This document shows, in pieces, positions 45,195-57,379 of a stretch of DNA of 64,000 bases. The notes beneath the pieces were generated by a model. It saw only the letters and a list, made by a program, of their open reading frames with translations, searched no databases and was not told where the DNA came from. The position numbers were made by a program, and so were the translations under genes. The stretch covers positions 131,460,001 through 131,524,000 of the forward strand of contig NC_064820.1 of the NCBI RefSeq assembly GCF_024166365.1, read 5' to 3'. The stretch is from Elephas maximus indicus. Taxonomy: Eukaryota; Chordata; Mammalia; Proboscidea; Elephantidae. Position 1 is the first letter of the stretch, and every line of letters starts with the position of its first letter.

Positions 45195-45760
45195 GTGACA
45201 CTGATAAAAGAGGGAGTGAAGGGGAAGAAAGTCAAGATGGTGACTGTTTTGAACCACTATGGAAAGGAGGCAGACCAGTGTGGACATGGAAGTGGGCTCC
45301 CTTTATCAGTTTCAGGCCTCTCAGGAAAGGGACCTTTAGCCATTGCCAAAGAAGGAAAAGAGAGGAAGAAAGGAATGTGGAGAGGGAGGAAAAAAGCTGT
45401 TACGCAGGGCTCACACTTTCTCTGGTGTCAGCCTGCACAGGGAAGTACACACAAAACATACTTCTGAGGACACTAAGAACTCTATGGTGGTGAGGAACAA
45501 AGTAAGACATATTAAGATGGCATTGCTGTGACCGATTGGCTAATTTTAATCCTAATTTACTACCTGTTTCGTATCTTTACCTCATAATGATCACGGGCAG
45601 GAAATGTTACTGGTCAGTTAGAGCTTTCTGGTTGGTTTCTTACCACTTTTCACAGCACATGAAAATTCCAGCTCACACCTGGAGTCCTACTGTAGTGTAA
45701 AAATCAAGACCTAGTATATCTGGCAAGGGTATTCAATTAATACCCCAATAAATGGTTGGG
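45195..45760. other. GRAMD2B intron, unassigned
   Basis: Overlapping open frames at 45177-45531 (+) use a purine-rich stretch in three frames at once, a sign of composition rather than coding. Nothing else recognised. Confidence 0.4.
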
Positions 45761-45761
45761 A

Positions 45762-45965
45762 GTCCCTGGGTGGTGCAAACGGTTAACACACTCTGCTGCT
45801 AACCATAACGCTGGAGGTTCAAGCCCACCCGAGGGGGCCTTGGAAGAAAGCCCTGGCAGTATACTTCCGGAAAATCAGCTGCTGAAAACCTTACAGAGCA
45901 CAGTTCTACTCTGACACACGTGGGGTTGCCATGAGTCAGAACTGACTCGACAAGTGGTTTTTATG
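45762..45965 (+). mobile_element. AfroSINE, variant with RTE-5'-like inner segment
   Basis: GGGAGTCCCTGGGTGGTGCA, AAGCCCTGGCAGTATACTTC, CGGAAAATCAGCTGCTGAAA, CAGAACTGACTCGACAAGTG. Same type as 27705 and 48806. Confidence 0.92.
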
Positions 45966-46420
45966 AATGATTGATTCTCTAATTTTGTGGTAGTATTTCT
46001 CTTTTCCTAAGTAGCTAATATTCGAAGACAGAAGCCTAACCTTCTTCTGCTTTAGTTCTTCTCAGAAGTACTTAAAGTATGTGAGTGCAATTAGAGGGCC
46101 CAGTCAATAACTGAATTGTATTGTGACAAAAGGAACATGGAAGGCCTTCAGATATTATTAGGAAAACATTGCTTTGGCTTAAATTAAAAATGACTTTATT
46201 TAAATTTAGCATCAAGTTCAATTTATGGATTCAAAGAATTTTAGCACTATTAAGGGGCCTTAGAGCATATCTCTGCCTTTTCCCTCCACCCCTCCAAGAC
46301 ACACGCATCACTCCTATGCTTAAATTGTATCAGGCAGATACCTACTTGAAAGTTCCTCTTTAAGTAGGGAGACTAATTGTACATGGAACTTCGATAATCC
46401 ATCTCAGTGTTCTCTCATAT

Positions 46421-46582
46421 AGAGCCCTGGTGGCGAAGTGGTTAAGAGCTATGGCTGCTAATCAAAAGGCTGGCAGTTCGAATCTACCAGCTGCTCCTTG
46501 GAAACCCTTGGGGTAGTTCTACTCTGTCCTATAGTGTCACTATGAGTTGGAATCGACTCGACAGTGACAGGTTTGTTCTCTT
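46421..46582 (+). mobile_element. AfroSINE
   Basis: AGAGCCCTGGTGGCGAAGTG, CAAAAGGCTGGCAGTTCGAA, TTGGAATCGACTCGACAGTG. Confidence 0.95.
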
Positions 46583-47009
46583 TAATTCAGTGTCAGATTA
46601 AGATTTAGAGGCAAAGCCGTAGCTGTCCTACACATATACATAAACAGTCATCCTTTGTGTACATAAAAACAGCCACCCCTACTGGGAACCAATCAGAAAA
46701 AGGTGTCCCTCTGCTTGGCTGTAGCCATACAGATATGCAGCCTGGCAGAGAAAAGGTGCTCCCTGCTTGGGCAGAAACAGTCCATTACCAACACGCAAAG
46801 GAAGCAAAACTCACCTGGATTTCAGCCTCTCCTCATTGGGTACCTGTGTGTGGAGTACTAAGTGCTTAACCACATGTGGTAGTCCTGTTCAGGGGCCCTA
46901 GCTTAGCAATGAAAAGGTTAGAGTGCACGCCTCTCATCAGCCCATGAAAAGGTATCTTTAATGACAGAACATATAGGTATGCTCTAGTTAAAATAACTTC
47001 CGTGTAGAG

Positions 47010-47222
47010 ATTTGTTGTTATTGTTGGGTGCTGTTGAGTTGCTTCCGATTCATAGCGACCTCATGTGTTACAGAATAAAACTGCTCCATAGGATTTTCTT
47101 AACTGTACTCTTTAAGGGACCAGATTGCCAGATCTTTCTCCCGCAGAGCTGCGGGTGCGTTTGAACTGTCAGTCTTTCAGTTAGCAACCAAGTGCCTAAC
47201 TACTGTACCACCAGGGCTCCTT
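47010..47222 (-). mobile_element. AfroSINE, older long form
   Basis: GTTGTTATTGTTGGGTGCTG (RTE-like tail), TGCTTCCGATTCATAGCGAC, CCAGATTGCCAGATCTTTCT, TGTACCACCAGGGCTCC. Same form as 16815. Confidence 0.9.
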
Positions 47223-47229
47223 TTCTACA

Positions 47230-48800
47230 CATTTACCACCCTACTTTTCTTAACCTTGTGCCTGGCCTTCAGCACTGGTTCTCTTCTGGAAGGCCCAACT
47301 CAGGGTTACATCCTCCACAAAGCGTTGCACCCCACGTGGTCTGTCTATGCTTGCTGAGGGCTTTACAAGCCACTAGGCACCTAACCAGTTACTGCCTTGT
47401 TCTGTAAACTCCGCCCCTTCCCCAAGTCTACTTATTCAACCACGGGACCACGTTCCCTAAACGCGGACAACTTCTGTTTTTTTCCCACAGCACTCAGCTC
47501 AGCGTTTTGCTCACAGTCGTCATTTATATGTGTTGATCAATTATTGGATTAATTATGTAGTGTCTCAAAAAGGAAATGAAATTCATGTATGGGCCAATTC
47601 AATTCTAGGCTTTGGTTTTCTTATCGATATTACGTAAACTCAAGCAGGCTAATTTCTAACACAGGCAGGATTATTCTTGCAAGCACCATTCACTTCTGCA
47701 GTCTGGTCAGCCAGAGACTGAAACTGTAAATTCAAACAGCAGAGACGTGTCTGCATTTTAGCAAGCAGGGCGTGGGAGGTGAACTGGAATGCTTCCTCAA
47801 GGCCTCTCAGTAACTTTAAAGTTACTGTCGATAAAAATAAACTCTCCCTGGTAAGGTAGATTAAATAATACAGGTTCCATTTAAATCACGAAAATAAAGA
47901 AACCAGATTTTTTTTTTTTTTAAATAAGAAGACAGAGCCTTATCCTCCTATTTCAAGAAATGTTTCCTGTAACAGTGCCTCCCCACGGAATGCTCAGAGG
48001 CGAGTGAGACAGGTTAGGGAACTGCCGACAGTTATAAAATGCCAAAGAAGCAGCAGAAGAAGCTATGGGATCACGGAGGATCAACCTTCACTTGGCCTGG
48101 GCAGGTTCCTTTCCTACCTCCAGTCCAGCCTAGGCATCAATTATGGGCTCTGCATGTTTCTCATTAGGAGTTTCAGAGCAGTGAGAAAGTCAGTCAGGCT
48201 TGTACCAACCAAGCCTGACTTCACCTGTTAGGGGACTGCATTTTTATTACCAGCTAGTGAGTGCTGGTTTTAATAAAACACTGCCACCTGCCACACACTG
48301 TTACACAATCGATTAAAACAAACAGGTTGGACAATCTAATATTTGGACAGTCTAATATTTGTCACTTCCCAGACCTCATTAGTCTGAGGGAGACTGGGTT
48401 TGGATTTCATAATTTTTCAGAACTAGTTCTTGGAGTTAACTATCTTCTCTCTCATGATGGCCTCTGGGAAGGCAGAATTGAAGGTAAACTGAACACTCCT
48501 TTCTCATCTCATCTATCTCCCAGGCCCTCTGCCCTTCCTGTGTATTGTACTCGGGCAGGGCCACATCTAAGTCAAGGTCAATAAGCAGCTACCTGGGCAG
48601 AAGCTATGATTAAGCTGCATCTCAGGTGAATAAAAACACATGTCTCATTTGTGGTTCAGCCCAGGAAGCTCTGTTTTTATCTAATTACAGTCCCTTGTGT
48701 TTAAGACTACCTTCAAGTTACACTAGTCTAAACTAAGGCATAATTAATGTCACTAATCCCCCTTACAGTAGTACTGTGGGGGCAGTTTTATCTATCATTT
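47230..48800. other. GRAMD2B intron, mostly unassigned
   Basis: An L2-like stretch may lie at about 47240-47560. A 16-bp unit (GGACAATCTAATATTT / GGACAGTCTAATATTT) is duplicated at 48329-48360. No exon recognised. Confidence 0.4.
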
Positions 48801-48805
48801 TAAAG

Positions 48806-49005
48806 GAGTCCCTGGGTGATACAAATGGTTGATGCAATCAGCTGCTAACCAAAAGGTTGGAAGTTCAAGTCCACACAGCAGTGACTCAGAAGAAAGGCCT
48901 GGCAACCTACTGTTGAAAAATTAACCACAGAAAACCTTTGGAGCACAGTTCTACTCTGACGCGCACGGGGTAGAGCTGACTTGATGGCAACAACTGAAAA
49001 CTGTT
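48806..49005 (+). mobile_element. AfroSINE, variant with RTE-5'-like inner segment
   Basis: GGAGTCCCTGGGTGATACAA, AGAAGAAAGGCCTGGCAACC, CTTTGGAGCACAGTTCTACT, AGAGCTGACTTGATGGCAAC. Confidence 0.92.
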
Positions 49006-49009
49006 ATCA

Positions 49010-49499
49010 TATATGAAAAAAAAAAAAAAAAACCTGATCATCATTTTCTAAACCCACATTTCATCAAAGGATCTCCATAGAATAAATGCTTGGAAATCAG
49101 ACTGCTGTGGTCAAAGGCCAGTTCTATGAGAGTCAAGTGTTGCCTAAAGCTTTGTCCTGAAACCTGGGCTGTACCCGAACTAGCCAAGACTTTTTTCTGG
49201 TGGGGGGGGGGGTGTCCCACCTGTTTAGTGGTTCCATGGCTGGCAGGCAAGAGCCACCATACTTGGGAAGCAAAGAGTTGGGCTATGGGGTCAGAAGATG
49301 ATGTTGGGGACTCCTGGCAGCAGCCATAGTACAAAGACAGAGAGATGTCATAGTAACTGAAAGAAGGAAGTAGAAGGGGGGTGCAGAAGGTACAGGAGCT
49401 AGTAATAGGGACAAGGACTGCTGGGAGACCCCTTAGCTTCTCTGATTTCATAAACTCTGATTTTTCCAAACTAGACTTTTATGTCAAGAAGAAGTACCT
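49010..49499. other. GRAMD2B intron, unassigned
   Basis: An open frame of 142 codons on the minus strand (49041-49469) has no recognisable domain or splice context and overlaps a low-complexity G tract. I treat it as chance. Confidence 0.45.
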
Positions 49500-49512
49500 T
49501 CCAGCTACAATT

Positions 49513-52500
49513 TTTTTTTAATTGTACTTTAGATGAAGGTTTACAGAACTAGCTTCTCATTAAACAGTTAGTACACACATTGTTTTATGACATTAGTTAC
49601 CAGCCCCACGACATGACAACATTCTCCCTTCTCAACCTTGGGCTTCCATTACCAGCTTTCCTGTCCCTTCCTGCCTTCTAGTCCTTGCCCCTGGCCTGGT
49701 GTGCCCTTTTAGTCTTGTTTTGTTTTATGGGCCTGTCTAATCTTTGGCTGAAAGGGGAACCTTGGTAGTGACTTTGTTACTGAGCTAAAAGGGTGTCCGG
49801 GGCCATACTCTTAGGGTTTCTCCAGTCTCTGTCAGGCCAGTAAGTCTGGTCTCTTTTTATGAGTTAGAATTTTGTTCTACATTTTTCTCCAGCTCTGTTT
49901 GGGACCCTCTATTGTGATCTCTGTCAGGGAAGTCAGTGGTGGTAGCTGGGCACCATCTAGCTGTACTGTACTCAGTCTGGTGGAGGCCTTGGTAGTTGTG
50001 GTCCATTAGCCCTTTGACTAATTTTTCCCTTGTGTCTTTAGTTTTCTTCTTTTTCCCTTGCTCCCAAAGGGGTGAGACCAGTATCTCAGATGGCTGCTTA
50101 CAGGCTTTTAAGACCCCAGATGCTACTCACCAAAGTAGAATGTAGAAAATTTTCTTTATTAACTACTGTTAATGCCAATTGAGCTATACGTTCCCCAAGA
50201 CCATGGTCCCCAAAGCCCTCAGCCCAGTAATTTGGTTCCTCAGGGAGTTTGAATGTGTCTATGGAGCTTCCGTAACGGTGCCTTGTACAAGTTGTGCTGG
50301 CTTCCTCAGTATTGTGTACCGTCTAACCCTTCATCAAAGTTACCACTTATCTACTGTCTATTTAGTGTTTTTCCATCCCCACATCTCCCTTCTCTCATAG
50401 CCATCAAAGATTGTTTCTTTTTGTGTGTACACCTTTTCATGAGTTTTTATAGTCATCTCATAAAATATTTGTCCTTTTGTGATTGACTTATTTCACTCAG
50501 TATAATGCCCTTCAGATTCACCCATGTTGTGAAATGCTTTGCAGATTCTTCATTGTTCTTTATCATTGCATAATACTCCATTGTGTGTATGTACCATAGT
50601 TTGTTAATCTAATCATCTGTTGATGGGCATCTAGATTGTTTCCATCTTTTTGCTACTGTGAACAATGCTGCAACGAATATGGGTGTGTATATGTCTATTC
50701 ATGTGACAGCTCTTATTTCCATATGGTATATCCCCAGGAGTGGGATTGCTGGATCATATGGTATTTCTATTTTTAGCTTTCTAAGGAGGCACCATATCGT
50801 TTTCCAAAATGGTTGTACTATTTTGCATTCCCACCAGCAGTGCATAAGAGTTCTAATCTCCCCGCAGCCTCTCCAACATTTTTTTCCTTTTTTTTCATTC
50901 GTGCCAGTAATGCCGGGGTGAGATGGTATCTCATTGTGATTTTGATTTGCATTTCTGTAATGGCTAGTGATCACAAGCATTTCCTCATGTGTCTGTTAGC
51001 TGCCTGAATGTCTTCTTTGGTGAAGTGTCTGTTCATTTCCCTTGCCCATTTTTTAATCGAATTTTTTGTCTTTCTGTTGTAGAGGTGATGGATTTTCCTG
51101 TAGATTTTAGAGATTAGACCTTGATCGGATATGGAATAGCCAAAAATTTTCTCCCAGTCTGTAGGTTCTCTTTTTATTCGTTTGATAGTCTTTTGATGAG
51201 CACAGTGTTCAATGCTTAGAAGATTCCAGCTATCAAGCTTATCTTTTGGAGTTTGTGTGTTGTTAGTTATGGTTTATATTCTGTTAATGTCGTGTATTAG
51301 GGCCTCTAGTGTTGATCCTACTTTTTCTTGTATGATCTTTAGAGTTTTTGGCTTTGTATTTAGGTCTTTGATACATGTGGAATTAGTTTTTGTGTATGGT
51401 GTGATGTATGGGTCCTGTTTCATTTTTTTGCAGATGGACATACAGTTTTGCCAGTACCATTTGTTAAAAAGATTGTCTTTTCTCCATTTAATGGACTTTG
51501 GGCCCTTGTCAAAGACCAGGTGACCATGGGTAGATGGATTTACATCTGGGTTCTCAATTCTGTTCCATTGGTCAATGTATCTGTTATTGTACCAGTACCA
51601 GGCTGTTTTGACTACCATGGCTGTATAGTAGGTTCTCAGGTCAGGCAGTACAAGACCTCCTACTTCATGCTTCTTCAGTAGTGCTTTATTTTTTTTTTTT
51701 TTAGGGCCTCTTCCCTTTCCATATAAAGCTAATGATTAGTTTTTCCATCTCTTTAAAGAATGTTAGTATTTGGATTGGGATTGCATTATATTTGTAGACT
51801 GTTTTGGGTAAAACTGTAATTTTCACAATGTTGACTCTACCTATCCATGAACATGATACGTTTTTCCATTTATGTGGATCTCTTTTCATTTCTTGCAGTA
51901 GTGTTTTGTAGTTCTCTTTGTAGAGGTCTTTTACATCCCTGGTTAGATTTATTCCTAAGTATTTAATTTTGGGAGGGGGGCTATTACAAATGGTATTGTC
52001 CTCCTGATTTTATTTTTATTGTTCTCTTTTTTGGTGTGTAGAAATCCAACTGATTTTTGAATGTTTTTCTTGTATCCTGCTACTCTACTGAATCTTTCTA
52101 TTAGTTCCAGTAGTTTTCTTGTGGAGTCTTTTGGGTTTTCTATGTATAATAACATATCATCCACAAATAGGGACAATTTTACTTCTTCTTTACCAATTTG
52201 GATGCCCTTTATCTTTTTCTTGCCTTACTGCTCTAGCTAGGACTTGACTTCCAATACAATGTTAAACAGGACTGGTGATAAATGGCATCCTTGTCTTCTT
52301 CCTGTCCTCAAGAGGAATGTCTTCAGCCTCTCTCAATTAAGAATGATGTCGGTTGTTGGTTTTGTAAAGATGCCCTTTATTACGCTGAGAAATTTCCCTC
52401 CTATACCTATTTTATTGAGAGTTTTTTATCAGGAATGGGTGCTGGACTTTGTCAAATGCCTTTTCTGTGTCAACTGAGATGATCATGTGATTCTTTTCTT

Positions 52501-54305
52501 TCCTTTTATGTGGTGGATTACCTTGATTGATTTTCTAACGCTGAACCATCCTTGCATATCTGGTATGAATCCTACTTGGTTGTGGCGTATTATTTTTTTC
52601 GGTATGATGCTGAATTCTATTTGCAAGAATTCTGTTGAGAATTTTTGCATCATATTCATGAGAGTTATTGGTCTGTAATTTTCTTTTTTTGTGGTGTCTT
52701 TGCCTGGTTTTGGTATTAAGGTTATGCTGGCCTTATAGAATGGATTTGGAAGTATTGCTTCCATTTCTGTGTTCTGAAATACATTGAGTAGTACTGGTGT
52801 AAGCTCTTCTCTGAGTGTTTGGTAGAATTCTCCAGTGAAGCCATCTGAGCCAGGGCTTTTTTGGGGAGTTTTTTTTTTTTTTTTTTTCCCCACCTTTTCA
52901 ATCTTTTCTCTCGTTATGGGTCTGTTCAGATTTTCAGTATCATTTTCTGTTAGTCTGGGCAGGTTGTGTGTTTCTAAAAATTTGTCCATTTCCTCTAGGT
53001 TTTCAAATTTGTTGGAGTATAGTTTTTCATAATACTGTTATGATGCTTTTTATTGCAGTTGGGTCTGTTGTAATGTTTTCCATTTCATCTCTTATTTGGG
53101 TTATTTACATCCTCTCCTGTTTTTCTTTTGCCAATTTGCCCAGTGGTTTGTTGATTTTGTTGATCCTTTCAAAGAACCAACTTTTGGTTTTGCTGATACT
53201 TTCTATTGTTTTTCTATTCTCCAATTCATTTATTTCTGCTCTGATCTTTATTACATCCTTTCTTCTGGTGGCTGTGGCTTCTATTGCTGTTCTTTTTCTA
53301 TTTGTTCGAGTTGTGTAGCTAATGTTTTGATATTATCCCTTTCTTTTTTGATGTGTCCGTCTATTGCTATAAATTGATCTCTGAAGACTGCCTTTGCTGT
53401 GTTCCAAAGGTTTTGGTACGATGTGTTTTTATTCTCATTTGATTCTAGGAATTATTTTATTCCATCTTTGATTTATTCTATTACTTAGTTGTTTTTAAGC
53501 AGAGTGTTATTCAGTTTCCATGTAACTGATTTTTTTCCTTGCTCTTCCTGTTGTTAATATCTACTTTGATGGTGTTGTGATCAGAGAAGATACACTGAAT
53601 TTTGTTGAGAGTTGCTCTGTGGCCTAAGTGTGATCTATTCTGGAGAATGTTCTATGTACACTCGGAAAGAACATGTACTTTGCAGCTGTTGGGTGGAATG
53701 TTCTACATACGCCTATGCGTTCAAGTTGGCTGACTGTGACCTTCAGATCTTCTGTATCTTTGCTGAGTTTCTTCCTAGGTGTTCTGTCCTTTACCGAGAG
53801 TGGTCTGTTGAGGTCTCCTACTATTATCGTGGAACTGTCAATTTCTCTTTTCAGTGCTGTTAGAATTTGTTTTATGGATTTTGGAGCCCTGTCATTGGGT
53901 GCATAGATATTTATTGTGGTTATGTCTTCATGATGGATAATCCCTTTAATCATTATATAATGTCCTTCTTTGTCTTTTATGGTGGATTTTGTTTTAAAGC
54001 CTATTTTATCTGAGATCAGCATTGCCACTCCTCTTTTTTGATAGCTGTTTGCTTGATATATTTTTTCATCCTTCGATTTTTAACAAATTTAAGTCTTTGT
54101 TTCTGAAGTGTGTCTTTTGCAGACAGCATACTGATGGATTCTGTTTTTTTTTTAATCCGTTTTGTCACTCTCTTGTGTCTTCATGGGTGCATTTAGGCCA
54201 TTTACATTCAGTGTAATTATTGATAAGTATTGACTCTATTGCTGTCATTTTGTAGTGCTTTTTTTTTGTGGTGCTAACATTTTCTTTATTCCTCTTACTC
54301 TCCTG
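49513..54305 (-). mobile_element. L1, about 4.8 kb: most of ORF2 plus 3' UTR, with target-site duplications
   Basis: Minus-strand L1. The 3' end carries A9 (plus-strand T tract ending at 49519). Then come the 3' UTR (to about 50400), ORF2 C-terminal region (50699-50980, PAIPLLGIY), reverse transcriptase (52483-52989 includes KSPGSDGFTGEFY and KENYRPITLMN; 51955-52176 includes [12 protein letters not shown]) and endonuclease (53624-54028, IIVGDLNRPLS, HYIMIKG). The insertion stops near the start of ORF2, so ORF1 and the 5' UTR are absent. A 13-bp duplication TCCAGCTACAATT flanks it (49500-49512 and 54306-54318). Many stops and frameshifts make it dead. FVDD replaces the usual FADD of the catalytic box. 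Confidence 0.96.
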
Positions 54306-54559
54306 TCCAGCTACAATTCTAATATAGCATATATTTATCTGGAAAGTTTAAGTTTTGTTTACTATAATTTTGTACTATAAGCACAAGTCCAATACGAAAG
54401 TTACAAACGGAAGAATAAATGTCCCTTCCACCCGTTTCATGGTGGCCAAGTTTCTCTCCACAGAGGCAACTACAGTTCCTGGTGGCTTGTGTTTCCTTCC
54501 AGGGACAGCCTGTACATATATGTGAGTGTGTATTTTTTAAAGTACAAGCAACAGTATGC

Positions 54560-55260
54560 TATTCTACACCTTGCCCCCCCTTTTTTTTTTTTTGGTGCTC
54601 TTGCCTATCAGTATACACAGAGCTTCCTCATTCTTTTTAATGACTGCATAGAGTTCCATTGCAATGGACGAACCACAGTTCAACCAGCTCCTTATTGATG
54701 GGCATTGAAGCGGACTTCAGTCTTTTGCAAATACAAACAACACTGCAATAAATGTCCTTGTGTATTTATTGTGTGTATGATTATATTCATAGGAAAATTT
54801 CCTGGAGGTCTAACTGCTGTATCAAAAGGTACACAATTTAAAATTTTTCAGTTATTGTCAAATTGCTCTCAGTAGAGGTTTTGTGACTCATATCTACAAC
54901 ATGTAAGCGTTGTTTCGTATTCTCACTAATAAAGTGTTTTGCTTTTTAAAAAATATTTAAAAGGGCTTAACACAGTATCTGGCACATAAAATAATTTTAG
55001 TAATGATTAGTGTTAAATTTTCTGATCTTTGCAAATGTGCAAATCCCAGTATAGTTTTAATTTGCACTTCTCTGCTTATGAGTAAGGTTGAGTAGATTTT
55101 CATATATTGAAGAACTTTTTACATTTCCTGTTCTGTGAACTGGCTGTTCATATATTTTGTCAATTTTTCTAATGGGCTGTTGATTGAAACATTTAAGGAA
55201 AACAATTCTTATCATAGTTGTATCACAGATTCTTGGTAGTATTCTGAAATTGACTTTTTA
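54560..55260 (-). mobile_element. Old L1 3' region
   Basis: Antisense old L1: GACTGCATAGAGTTCCATTG, TCCTTATTGATGGGCATTGA, CAAATTGCTCTCAGTAGAGG, TTTCTAATGGGCTGTTGATT. Confidence 0.82.
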
Positions 55261-55264
55261 AATA

Positions 55265-56050
55265 ATCTTAAACATGTAGAAAAGTTAAGTGGATATCAGT
55301 GGTCAGCATGACATTAAAGCAAAACATGAATGATAAACTTTTTTTTTCTTTGATAGGCTTAGTGGCAGATAGATAAAAGGAGTAACAAAAGCACAGCGTT
55401 CTTTGATTTCAGCAGTGTTTTAATGAAATCTGACAGGCTTCCAGTTCAAGAAGGAGAACTGAGCACAATGTTTGCCTCTCCTTTCTTTCTGAAGCCTATT
55501 AAAATGAGTATAAAAGAAGTAATAATCTTACTACAACAGTGAAGATAAACCAACAAAAGAGTGATTTCCCAAAATTTCTGGAAAATGGAAAGCAGAAAGT
55601 ACAGTGTTAACTCATAAAGCAAGAGTAGAGGAGGCTATAGTCCAGAATATGGGCAAAAATGGAAGACAGAAACTCGAGTTCTGTTTGTCAGAAGCCTATT
55701 CAGGTGCAGGACCCAGAATGGAAAGCCTATAGGGGGAAGTGAGAAGTTGGCTGAGAACAATAGGTCTAATTAAATAGGTTGGTGTGAGTAATATTTGACC
55801 CCTTCTGCCTCTCTCCCCACTTCCTACCCCAATTCTCAGACCCAAATGGAAGGCAGTCAGGCACATAGCCCATGAGGGAAAAAACATCAGAAGGGTCATT
55901 ACCAAAAATTTGAACAATTTAGGTGCAGAAAACCAGGGCACCTAATGCGGGGGATGAAGACCCAGGATAAGTCCCTTTTCAGGCTTCCATTTTGAGAAGC
56001 CAGTCCCCAGACTAAGTGGCAACTTGCTATGCATGTATGTCCAGTACAGT
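55265..56050. other. GRAMD2B intron, unassigned
   Basis: Possibly an old degraded repeat, since 55500-55900 has the purine-rich look of an L1 5' region. No gene seen. Confidence 0.35.
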
Positions 56051-56070
56051 TACTCTAGTCCCTCATTCTT

Positions 56071-56205
56071 TTTTTTTTTATTATTAACTTTTATTGAGCT
56101 TCAAGTGAACGTTTACAAATCAAGTCAGTCTGTCACATATAAGTTAATATACATCTTACTCCCTACTCCCACTTGCTCTCCCCCTAATGAGTCAGCCCTT
56201 CCAGT
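56071..56205 (-). mobile_element. Very short L1 3'-end insertion with 18-bp target-site duplication
   Basis: T tract, then TTATTGAGCTTCAAGTGAAC, GTTTACAAATCAAGTCAGTC and CTTGCTCTCCCCCTAATGAG: the last 120 or so bases of the L1 3' UTR type also seen at about 29800. Flanked by CTCTAGTCCCTCATTCTT at 56053-56070 and 56206-56223, an exact 18-bp match, so it is a comparatively young insertion. Confidence 0.96.
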
Positions 56206-56499
56206 CTCTAGTCCCTCATTCTTATATATGAATTGACAATCAAGGATTGTCAGGCCTTTGAAGAAAACCTGAAATCTGAAAGGAAAAGACCAAGATAAAC
56301 CAACAAGGAAGTAAAATCCAGAGGAAACTGATTTCAGAGAGCTGAAGGAAACTTAAACACAGAAACAAAATCCCAAATCTTCTAATTAATATCTTCAGGG
56401 AGAAAAGATGGCATCCATAAAACAGAATCCGAATATTATGGAAAAGGAAACCTTCCCCGTCGCCCCGGTTCTCTCAGAGTCCAAATCTTTGTAATCACC

Positions 56500-56765
56500 T
56501 ACTTTTTGGTTTTTACAAGGCACTTCATGTCCTACCCCATCAACTTCTTATTCTCTGATCTCATCTCCTTCTCTCCTTCACTCGCTCCACTCTAGCCATA
56601 CTCCAAGCATGCTCCCATGAGAAAACCTTTGCACTGGCCATTCCTTCTGCCTAGAATGATCTTGCCCCAAATAGCCAAGTGGCCCTCTCCCCTACCTTCG
56701 TCAAGTCTTCCCTCAAATGTCACCTTCTCAATGAGACCTATATATTTAACTACAGGGTATTAAGT
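56500..56765. mobile_element. L2 fragment
   Basis: TTTGCACTGGCCATTCCTTC, TGCCTAGAATGATCTTGCCC, CCTCAAATGTCACCTTCTCA: the familiar L2 block. Confidence 0.88.
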
Positions 56766-56896
56766 AGCTTCAAGATATAGAAATTCAAAAAGAGAAAAAG
56801 TGAGATGGAAAAACAAGGCACGTTTAAGCCAGAAATTCTATATAAAATGAATAGGAGTTTTAAACAGAAAAAAAAAAGAGAGAATAAATTATTAAA

Positions 56897-57072
56897 GGCA
56901 AAGCCCTGGTGGCACAGTGGTTAAGTGCTACACTGCCACTGGTCGCTTAACAGGAGAAAGATGTGGTAGTCTACTTCCGTAAAGATTACAGTCTTGGAAA
57001 TTCTATGGAGCAGTTCTACTCTGTCCTATAGGGTCGCTGTGAGTCGGCATTGACTGGACGGTAAAGGGTTTA
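56897..57072 (+). mobile_element. AfroSINE, rearranged long form
   Basis: AAAGCCCTGGTGGCACAGTG, then a deletion of most of the B-box region, GGAGAAAGATGTGGTAGTCT, TCGCTGTGAGTCGGCATTGA. Flanked by ATTATTAAAG at 56888 and 57074, a probable target-site duplication. Confidence 0.9.
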
Positions 57073-57219
57073 TATTATTAAAGAAGAAAAAATGGGGAGG
57101 TAAAAGGGCGAAAAAAGGACAGGGTGAAGGGCAGAGGTACCAATATTTTTATCCTAAAAAGTAGAGAGTCAAATTGATTTAACAGGAGATTAAGGTTGAT
57201 GCGTTATTTAAAGATACTA

Positions 57220-57372
57220 AACTCGCTACTGTCGAGGCAATTCCAACTCACAGCAACCCTATAGGATAGAGTAGAACTGCCCCATAGGGTTTCCAAGGAG
57301 TGGATGGTGGATTTGAACTACCAACTTTTTGGTTAGCAGTCAAGTTCTTAACCGCTGTTTCATCAGGTATCC
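57220..57372 (-). mobile_element. AfroSINE
   Basis: Reverse copy: CTACTGTCGAGGCAATTCCA, CCCATAGGGTTTCCAAGGAG, CTTTTTGGTTAGCAGTCAAG. TTTAAAGATAC occurs on both sides. Confidence 0.92.
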
Positions 57373-57379
57373 TTTAAAG

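Noticed and set aside
49041..49469. 142-codon minus-strand open frame
   Set aside because: No conserved motif; in an intron with a G-tract; no acceptor/donor pair matching a known GRAMD2B exon.
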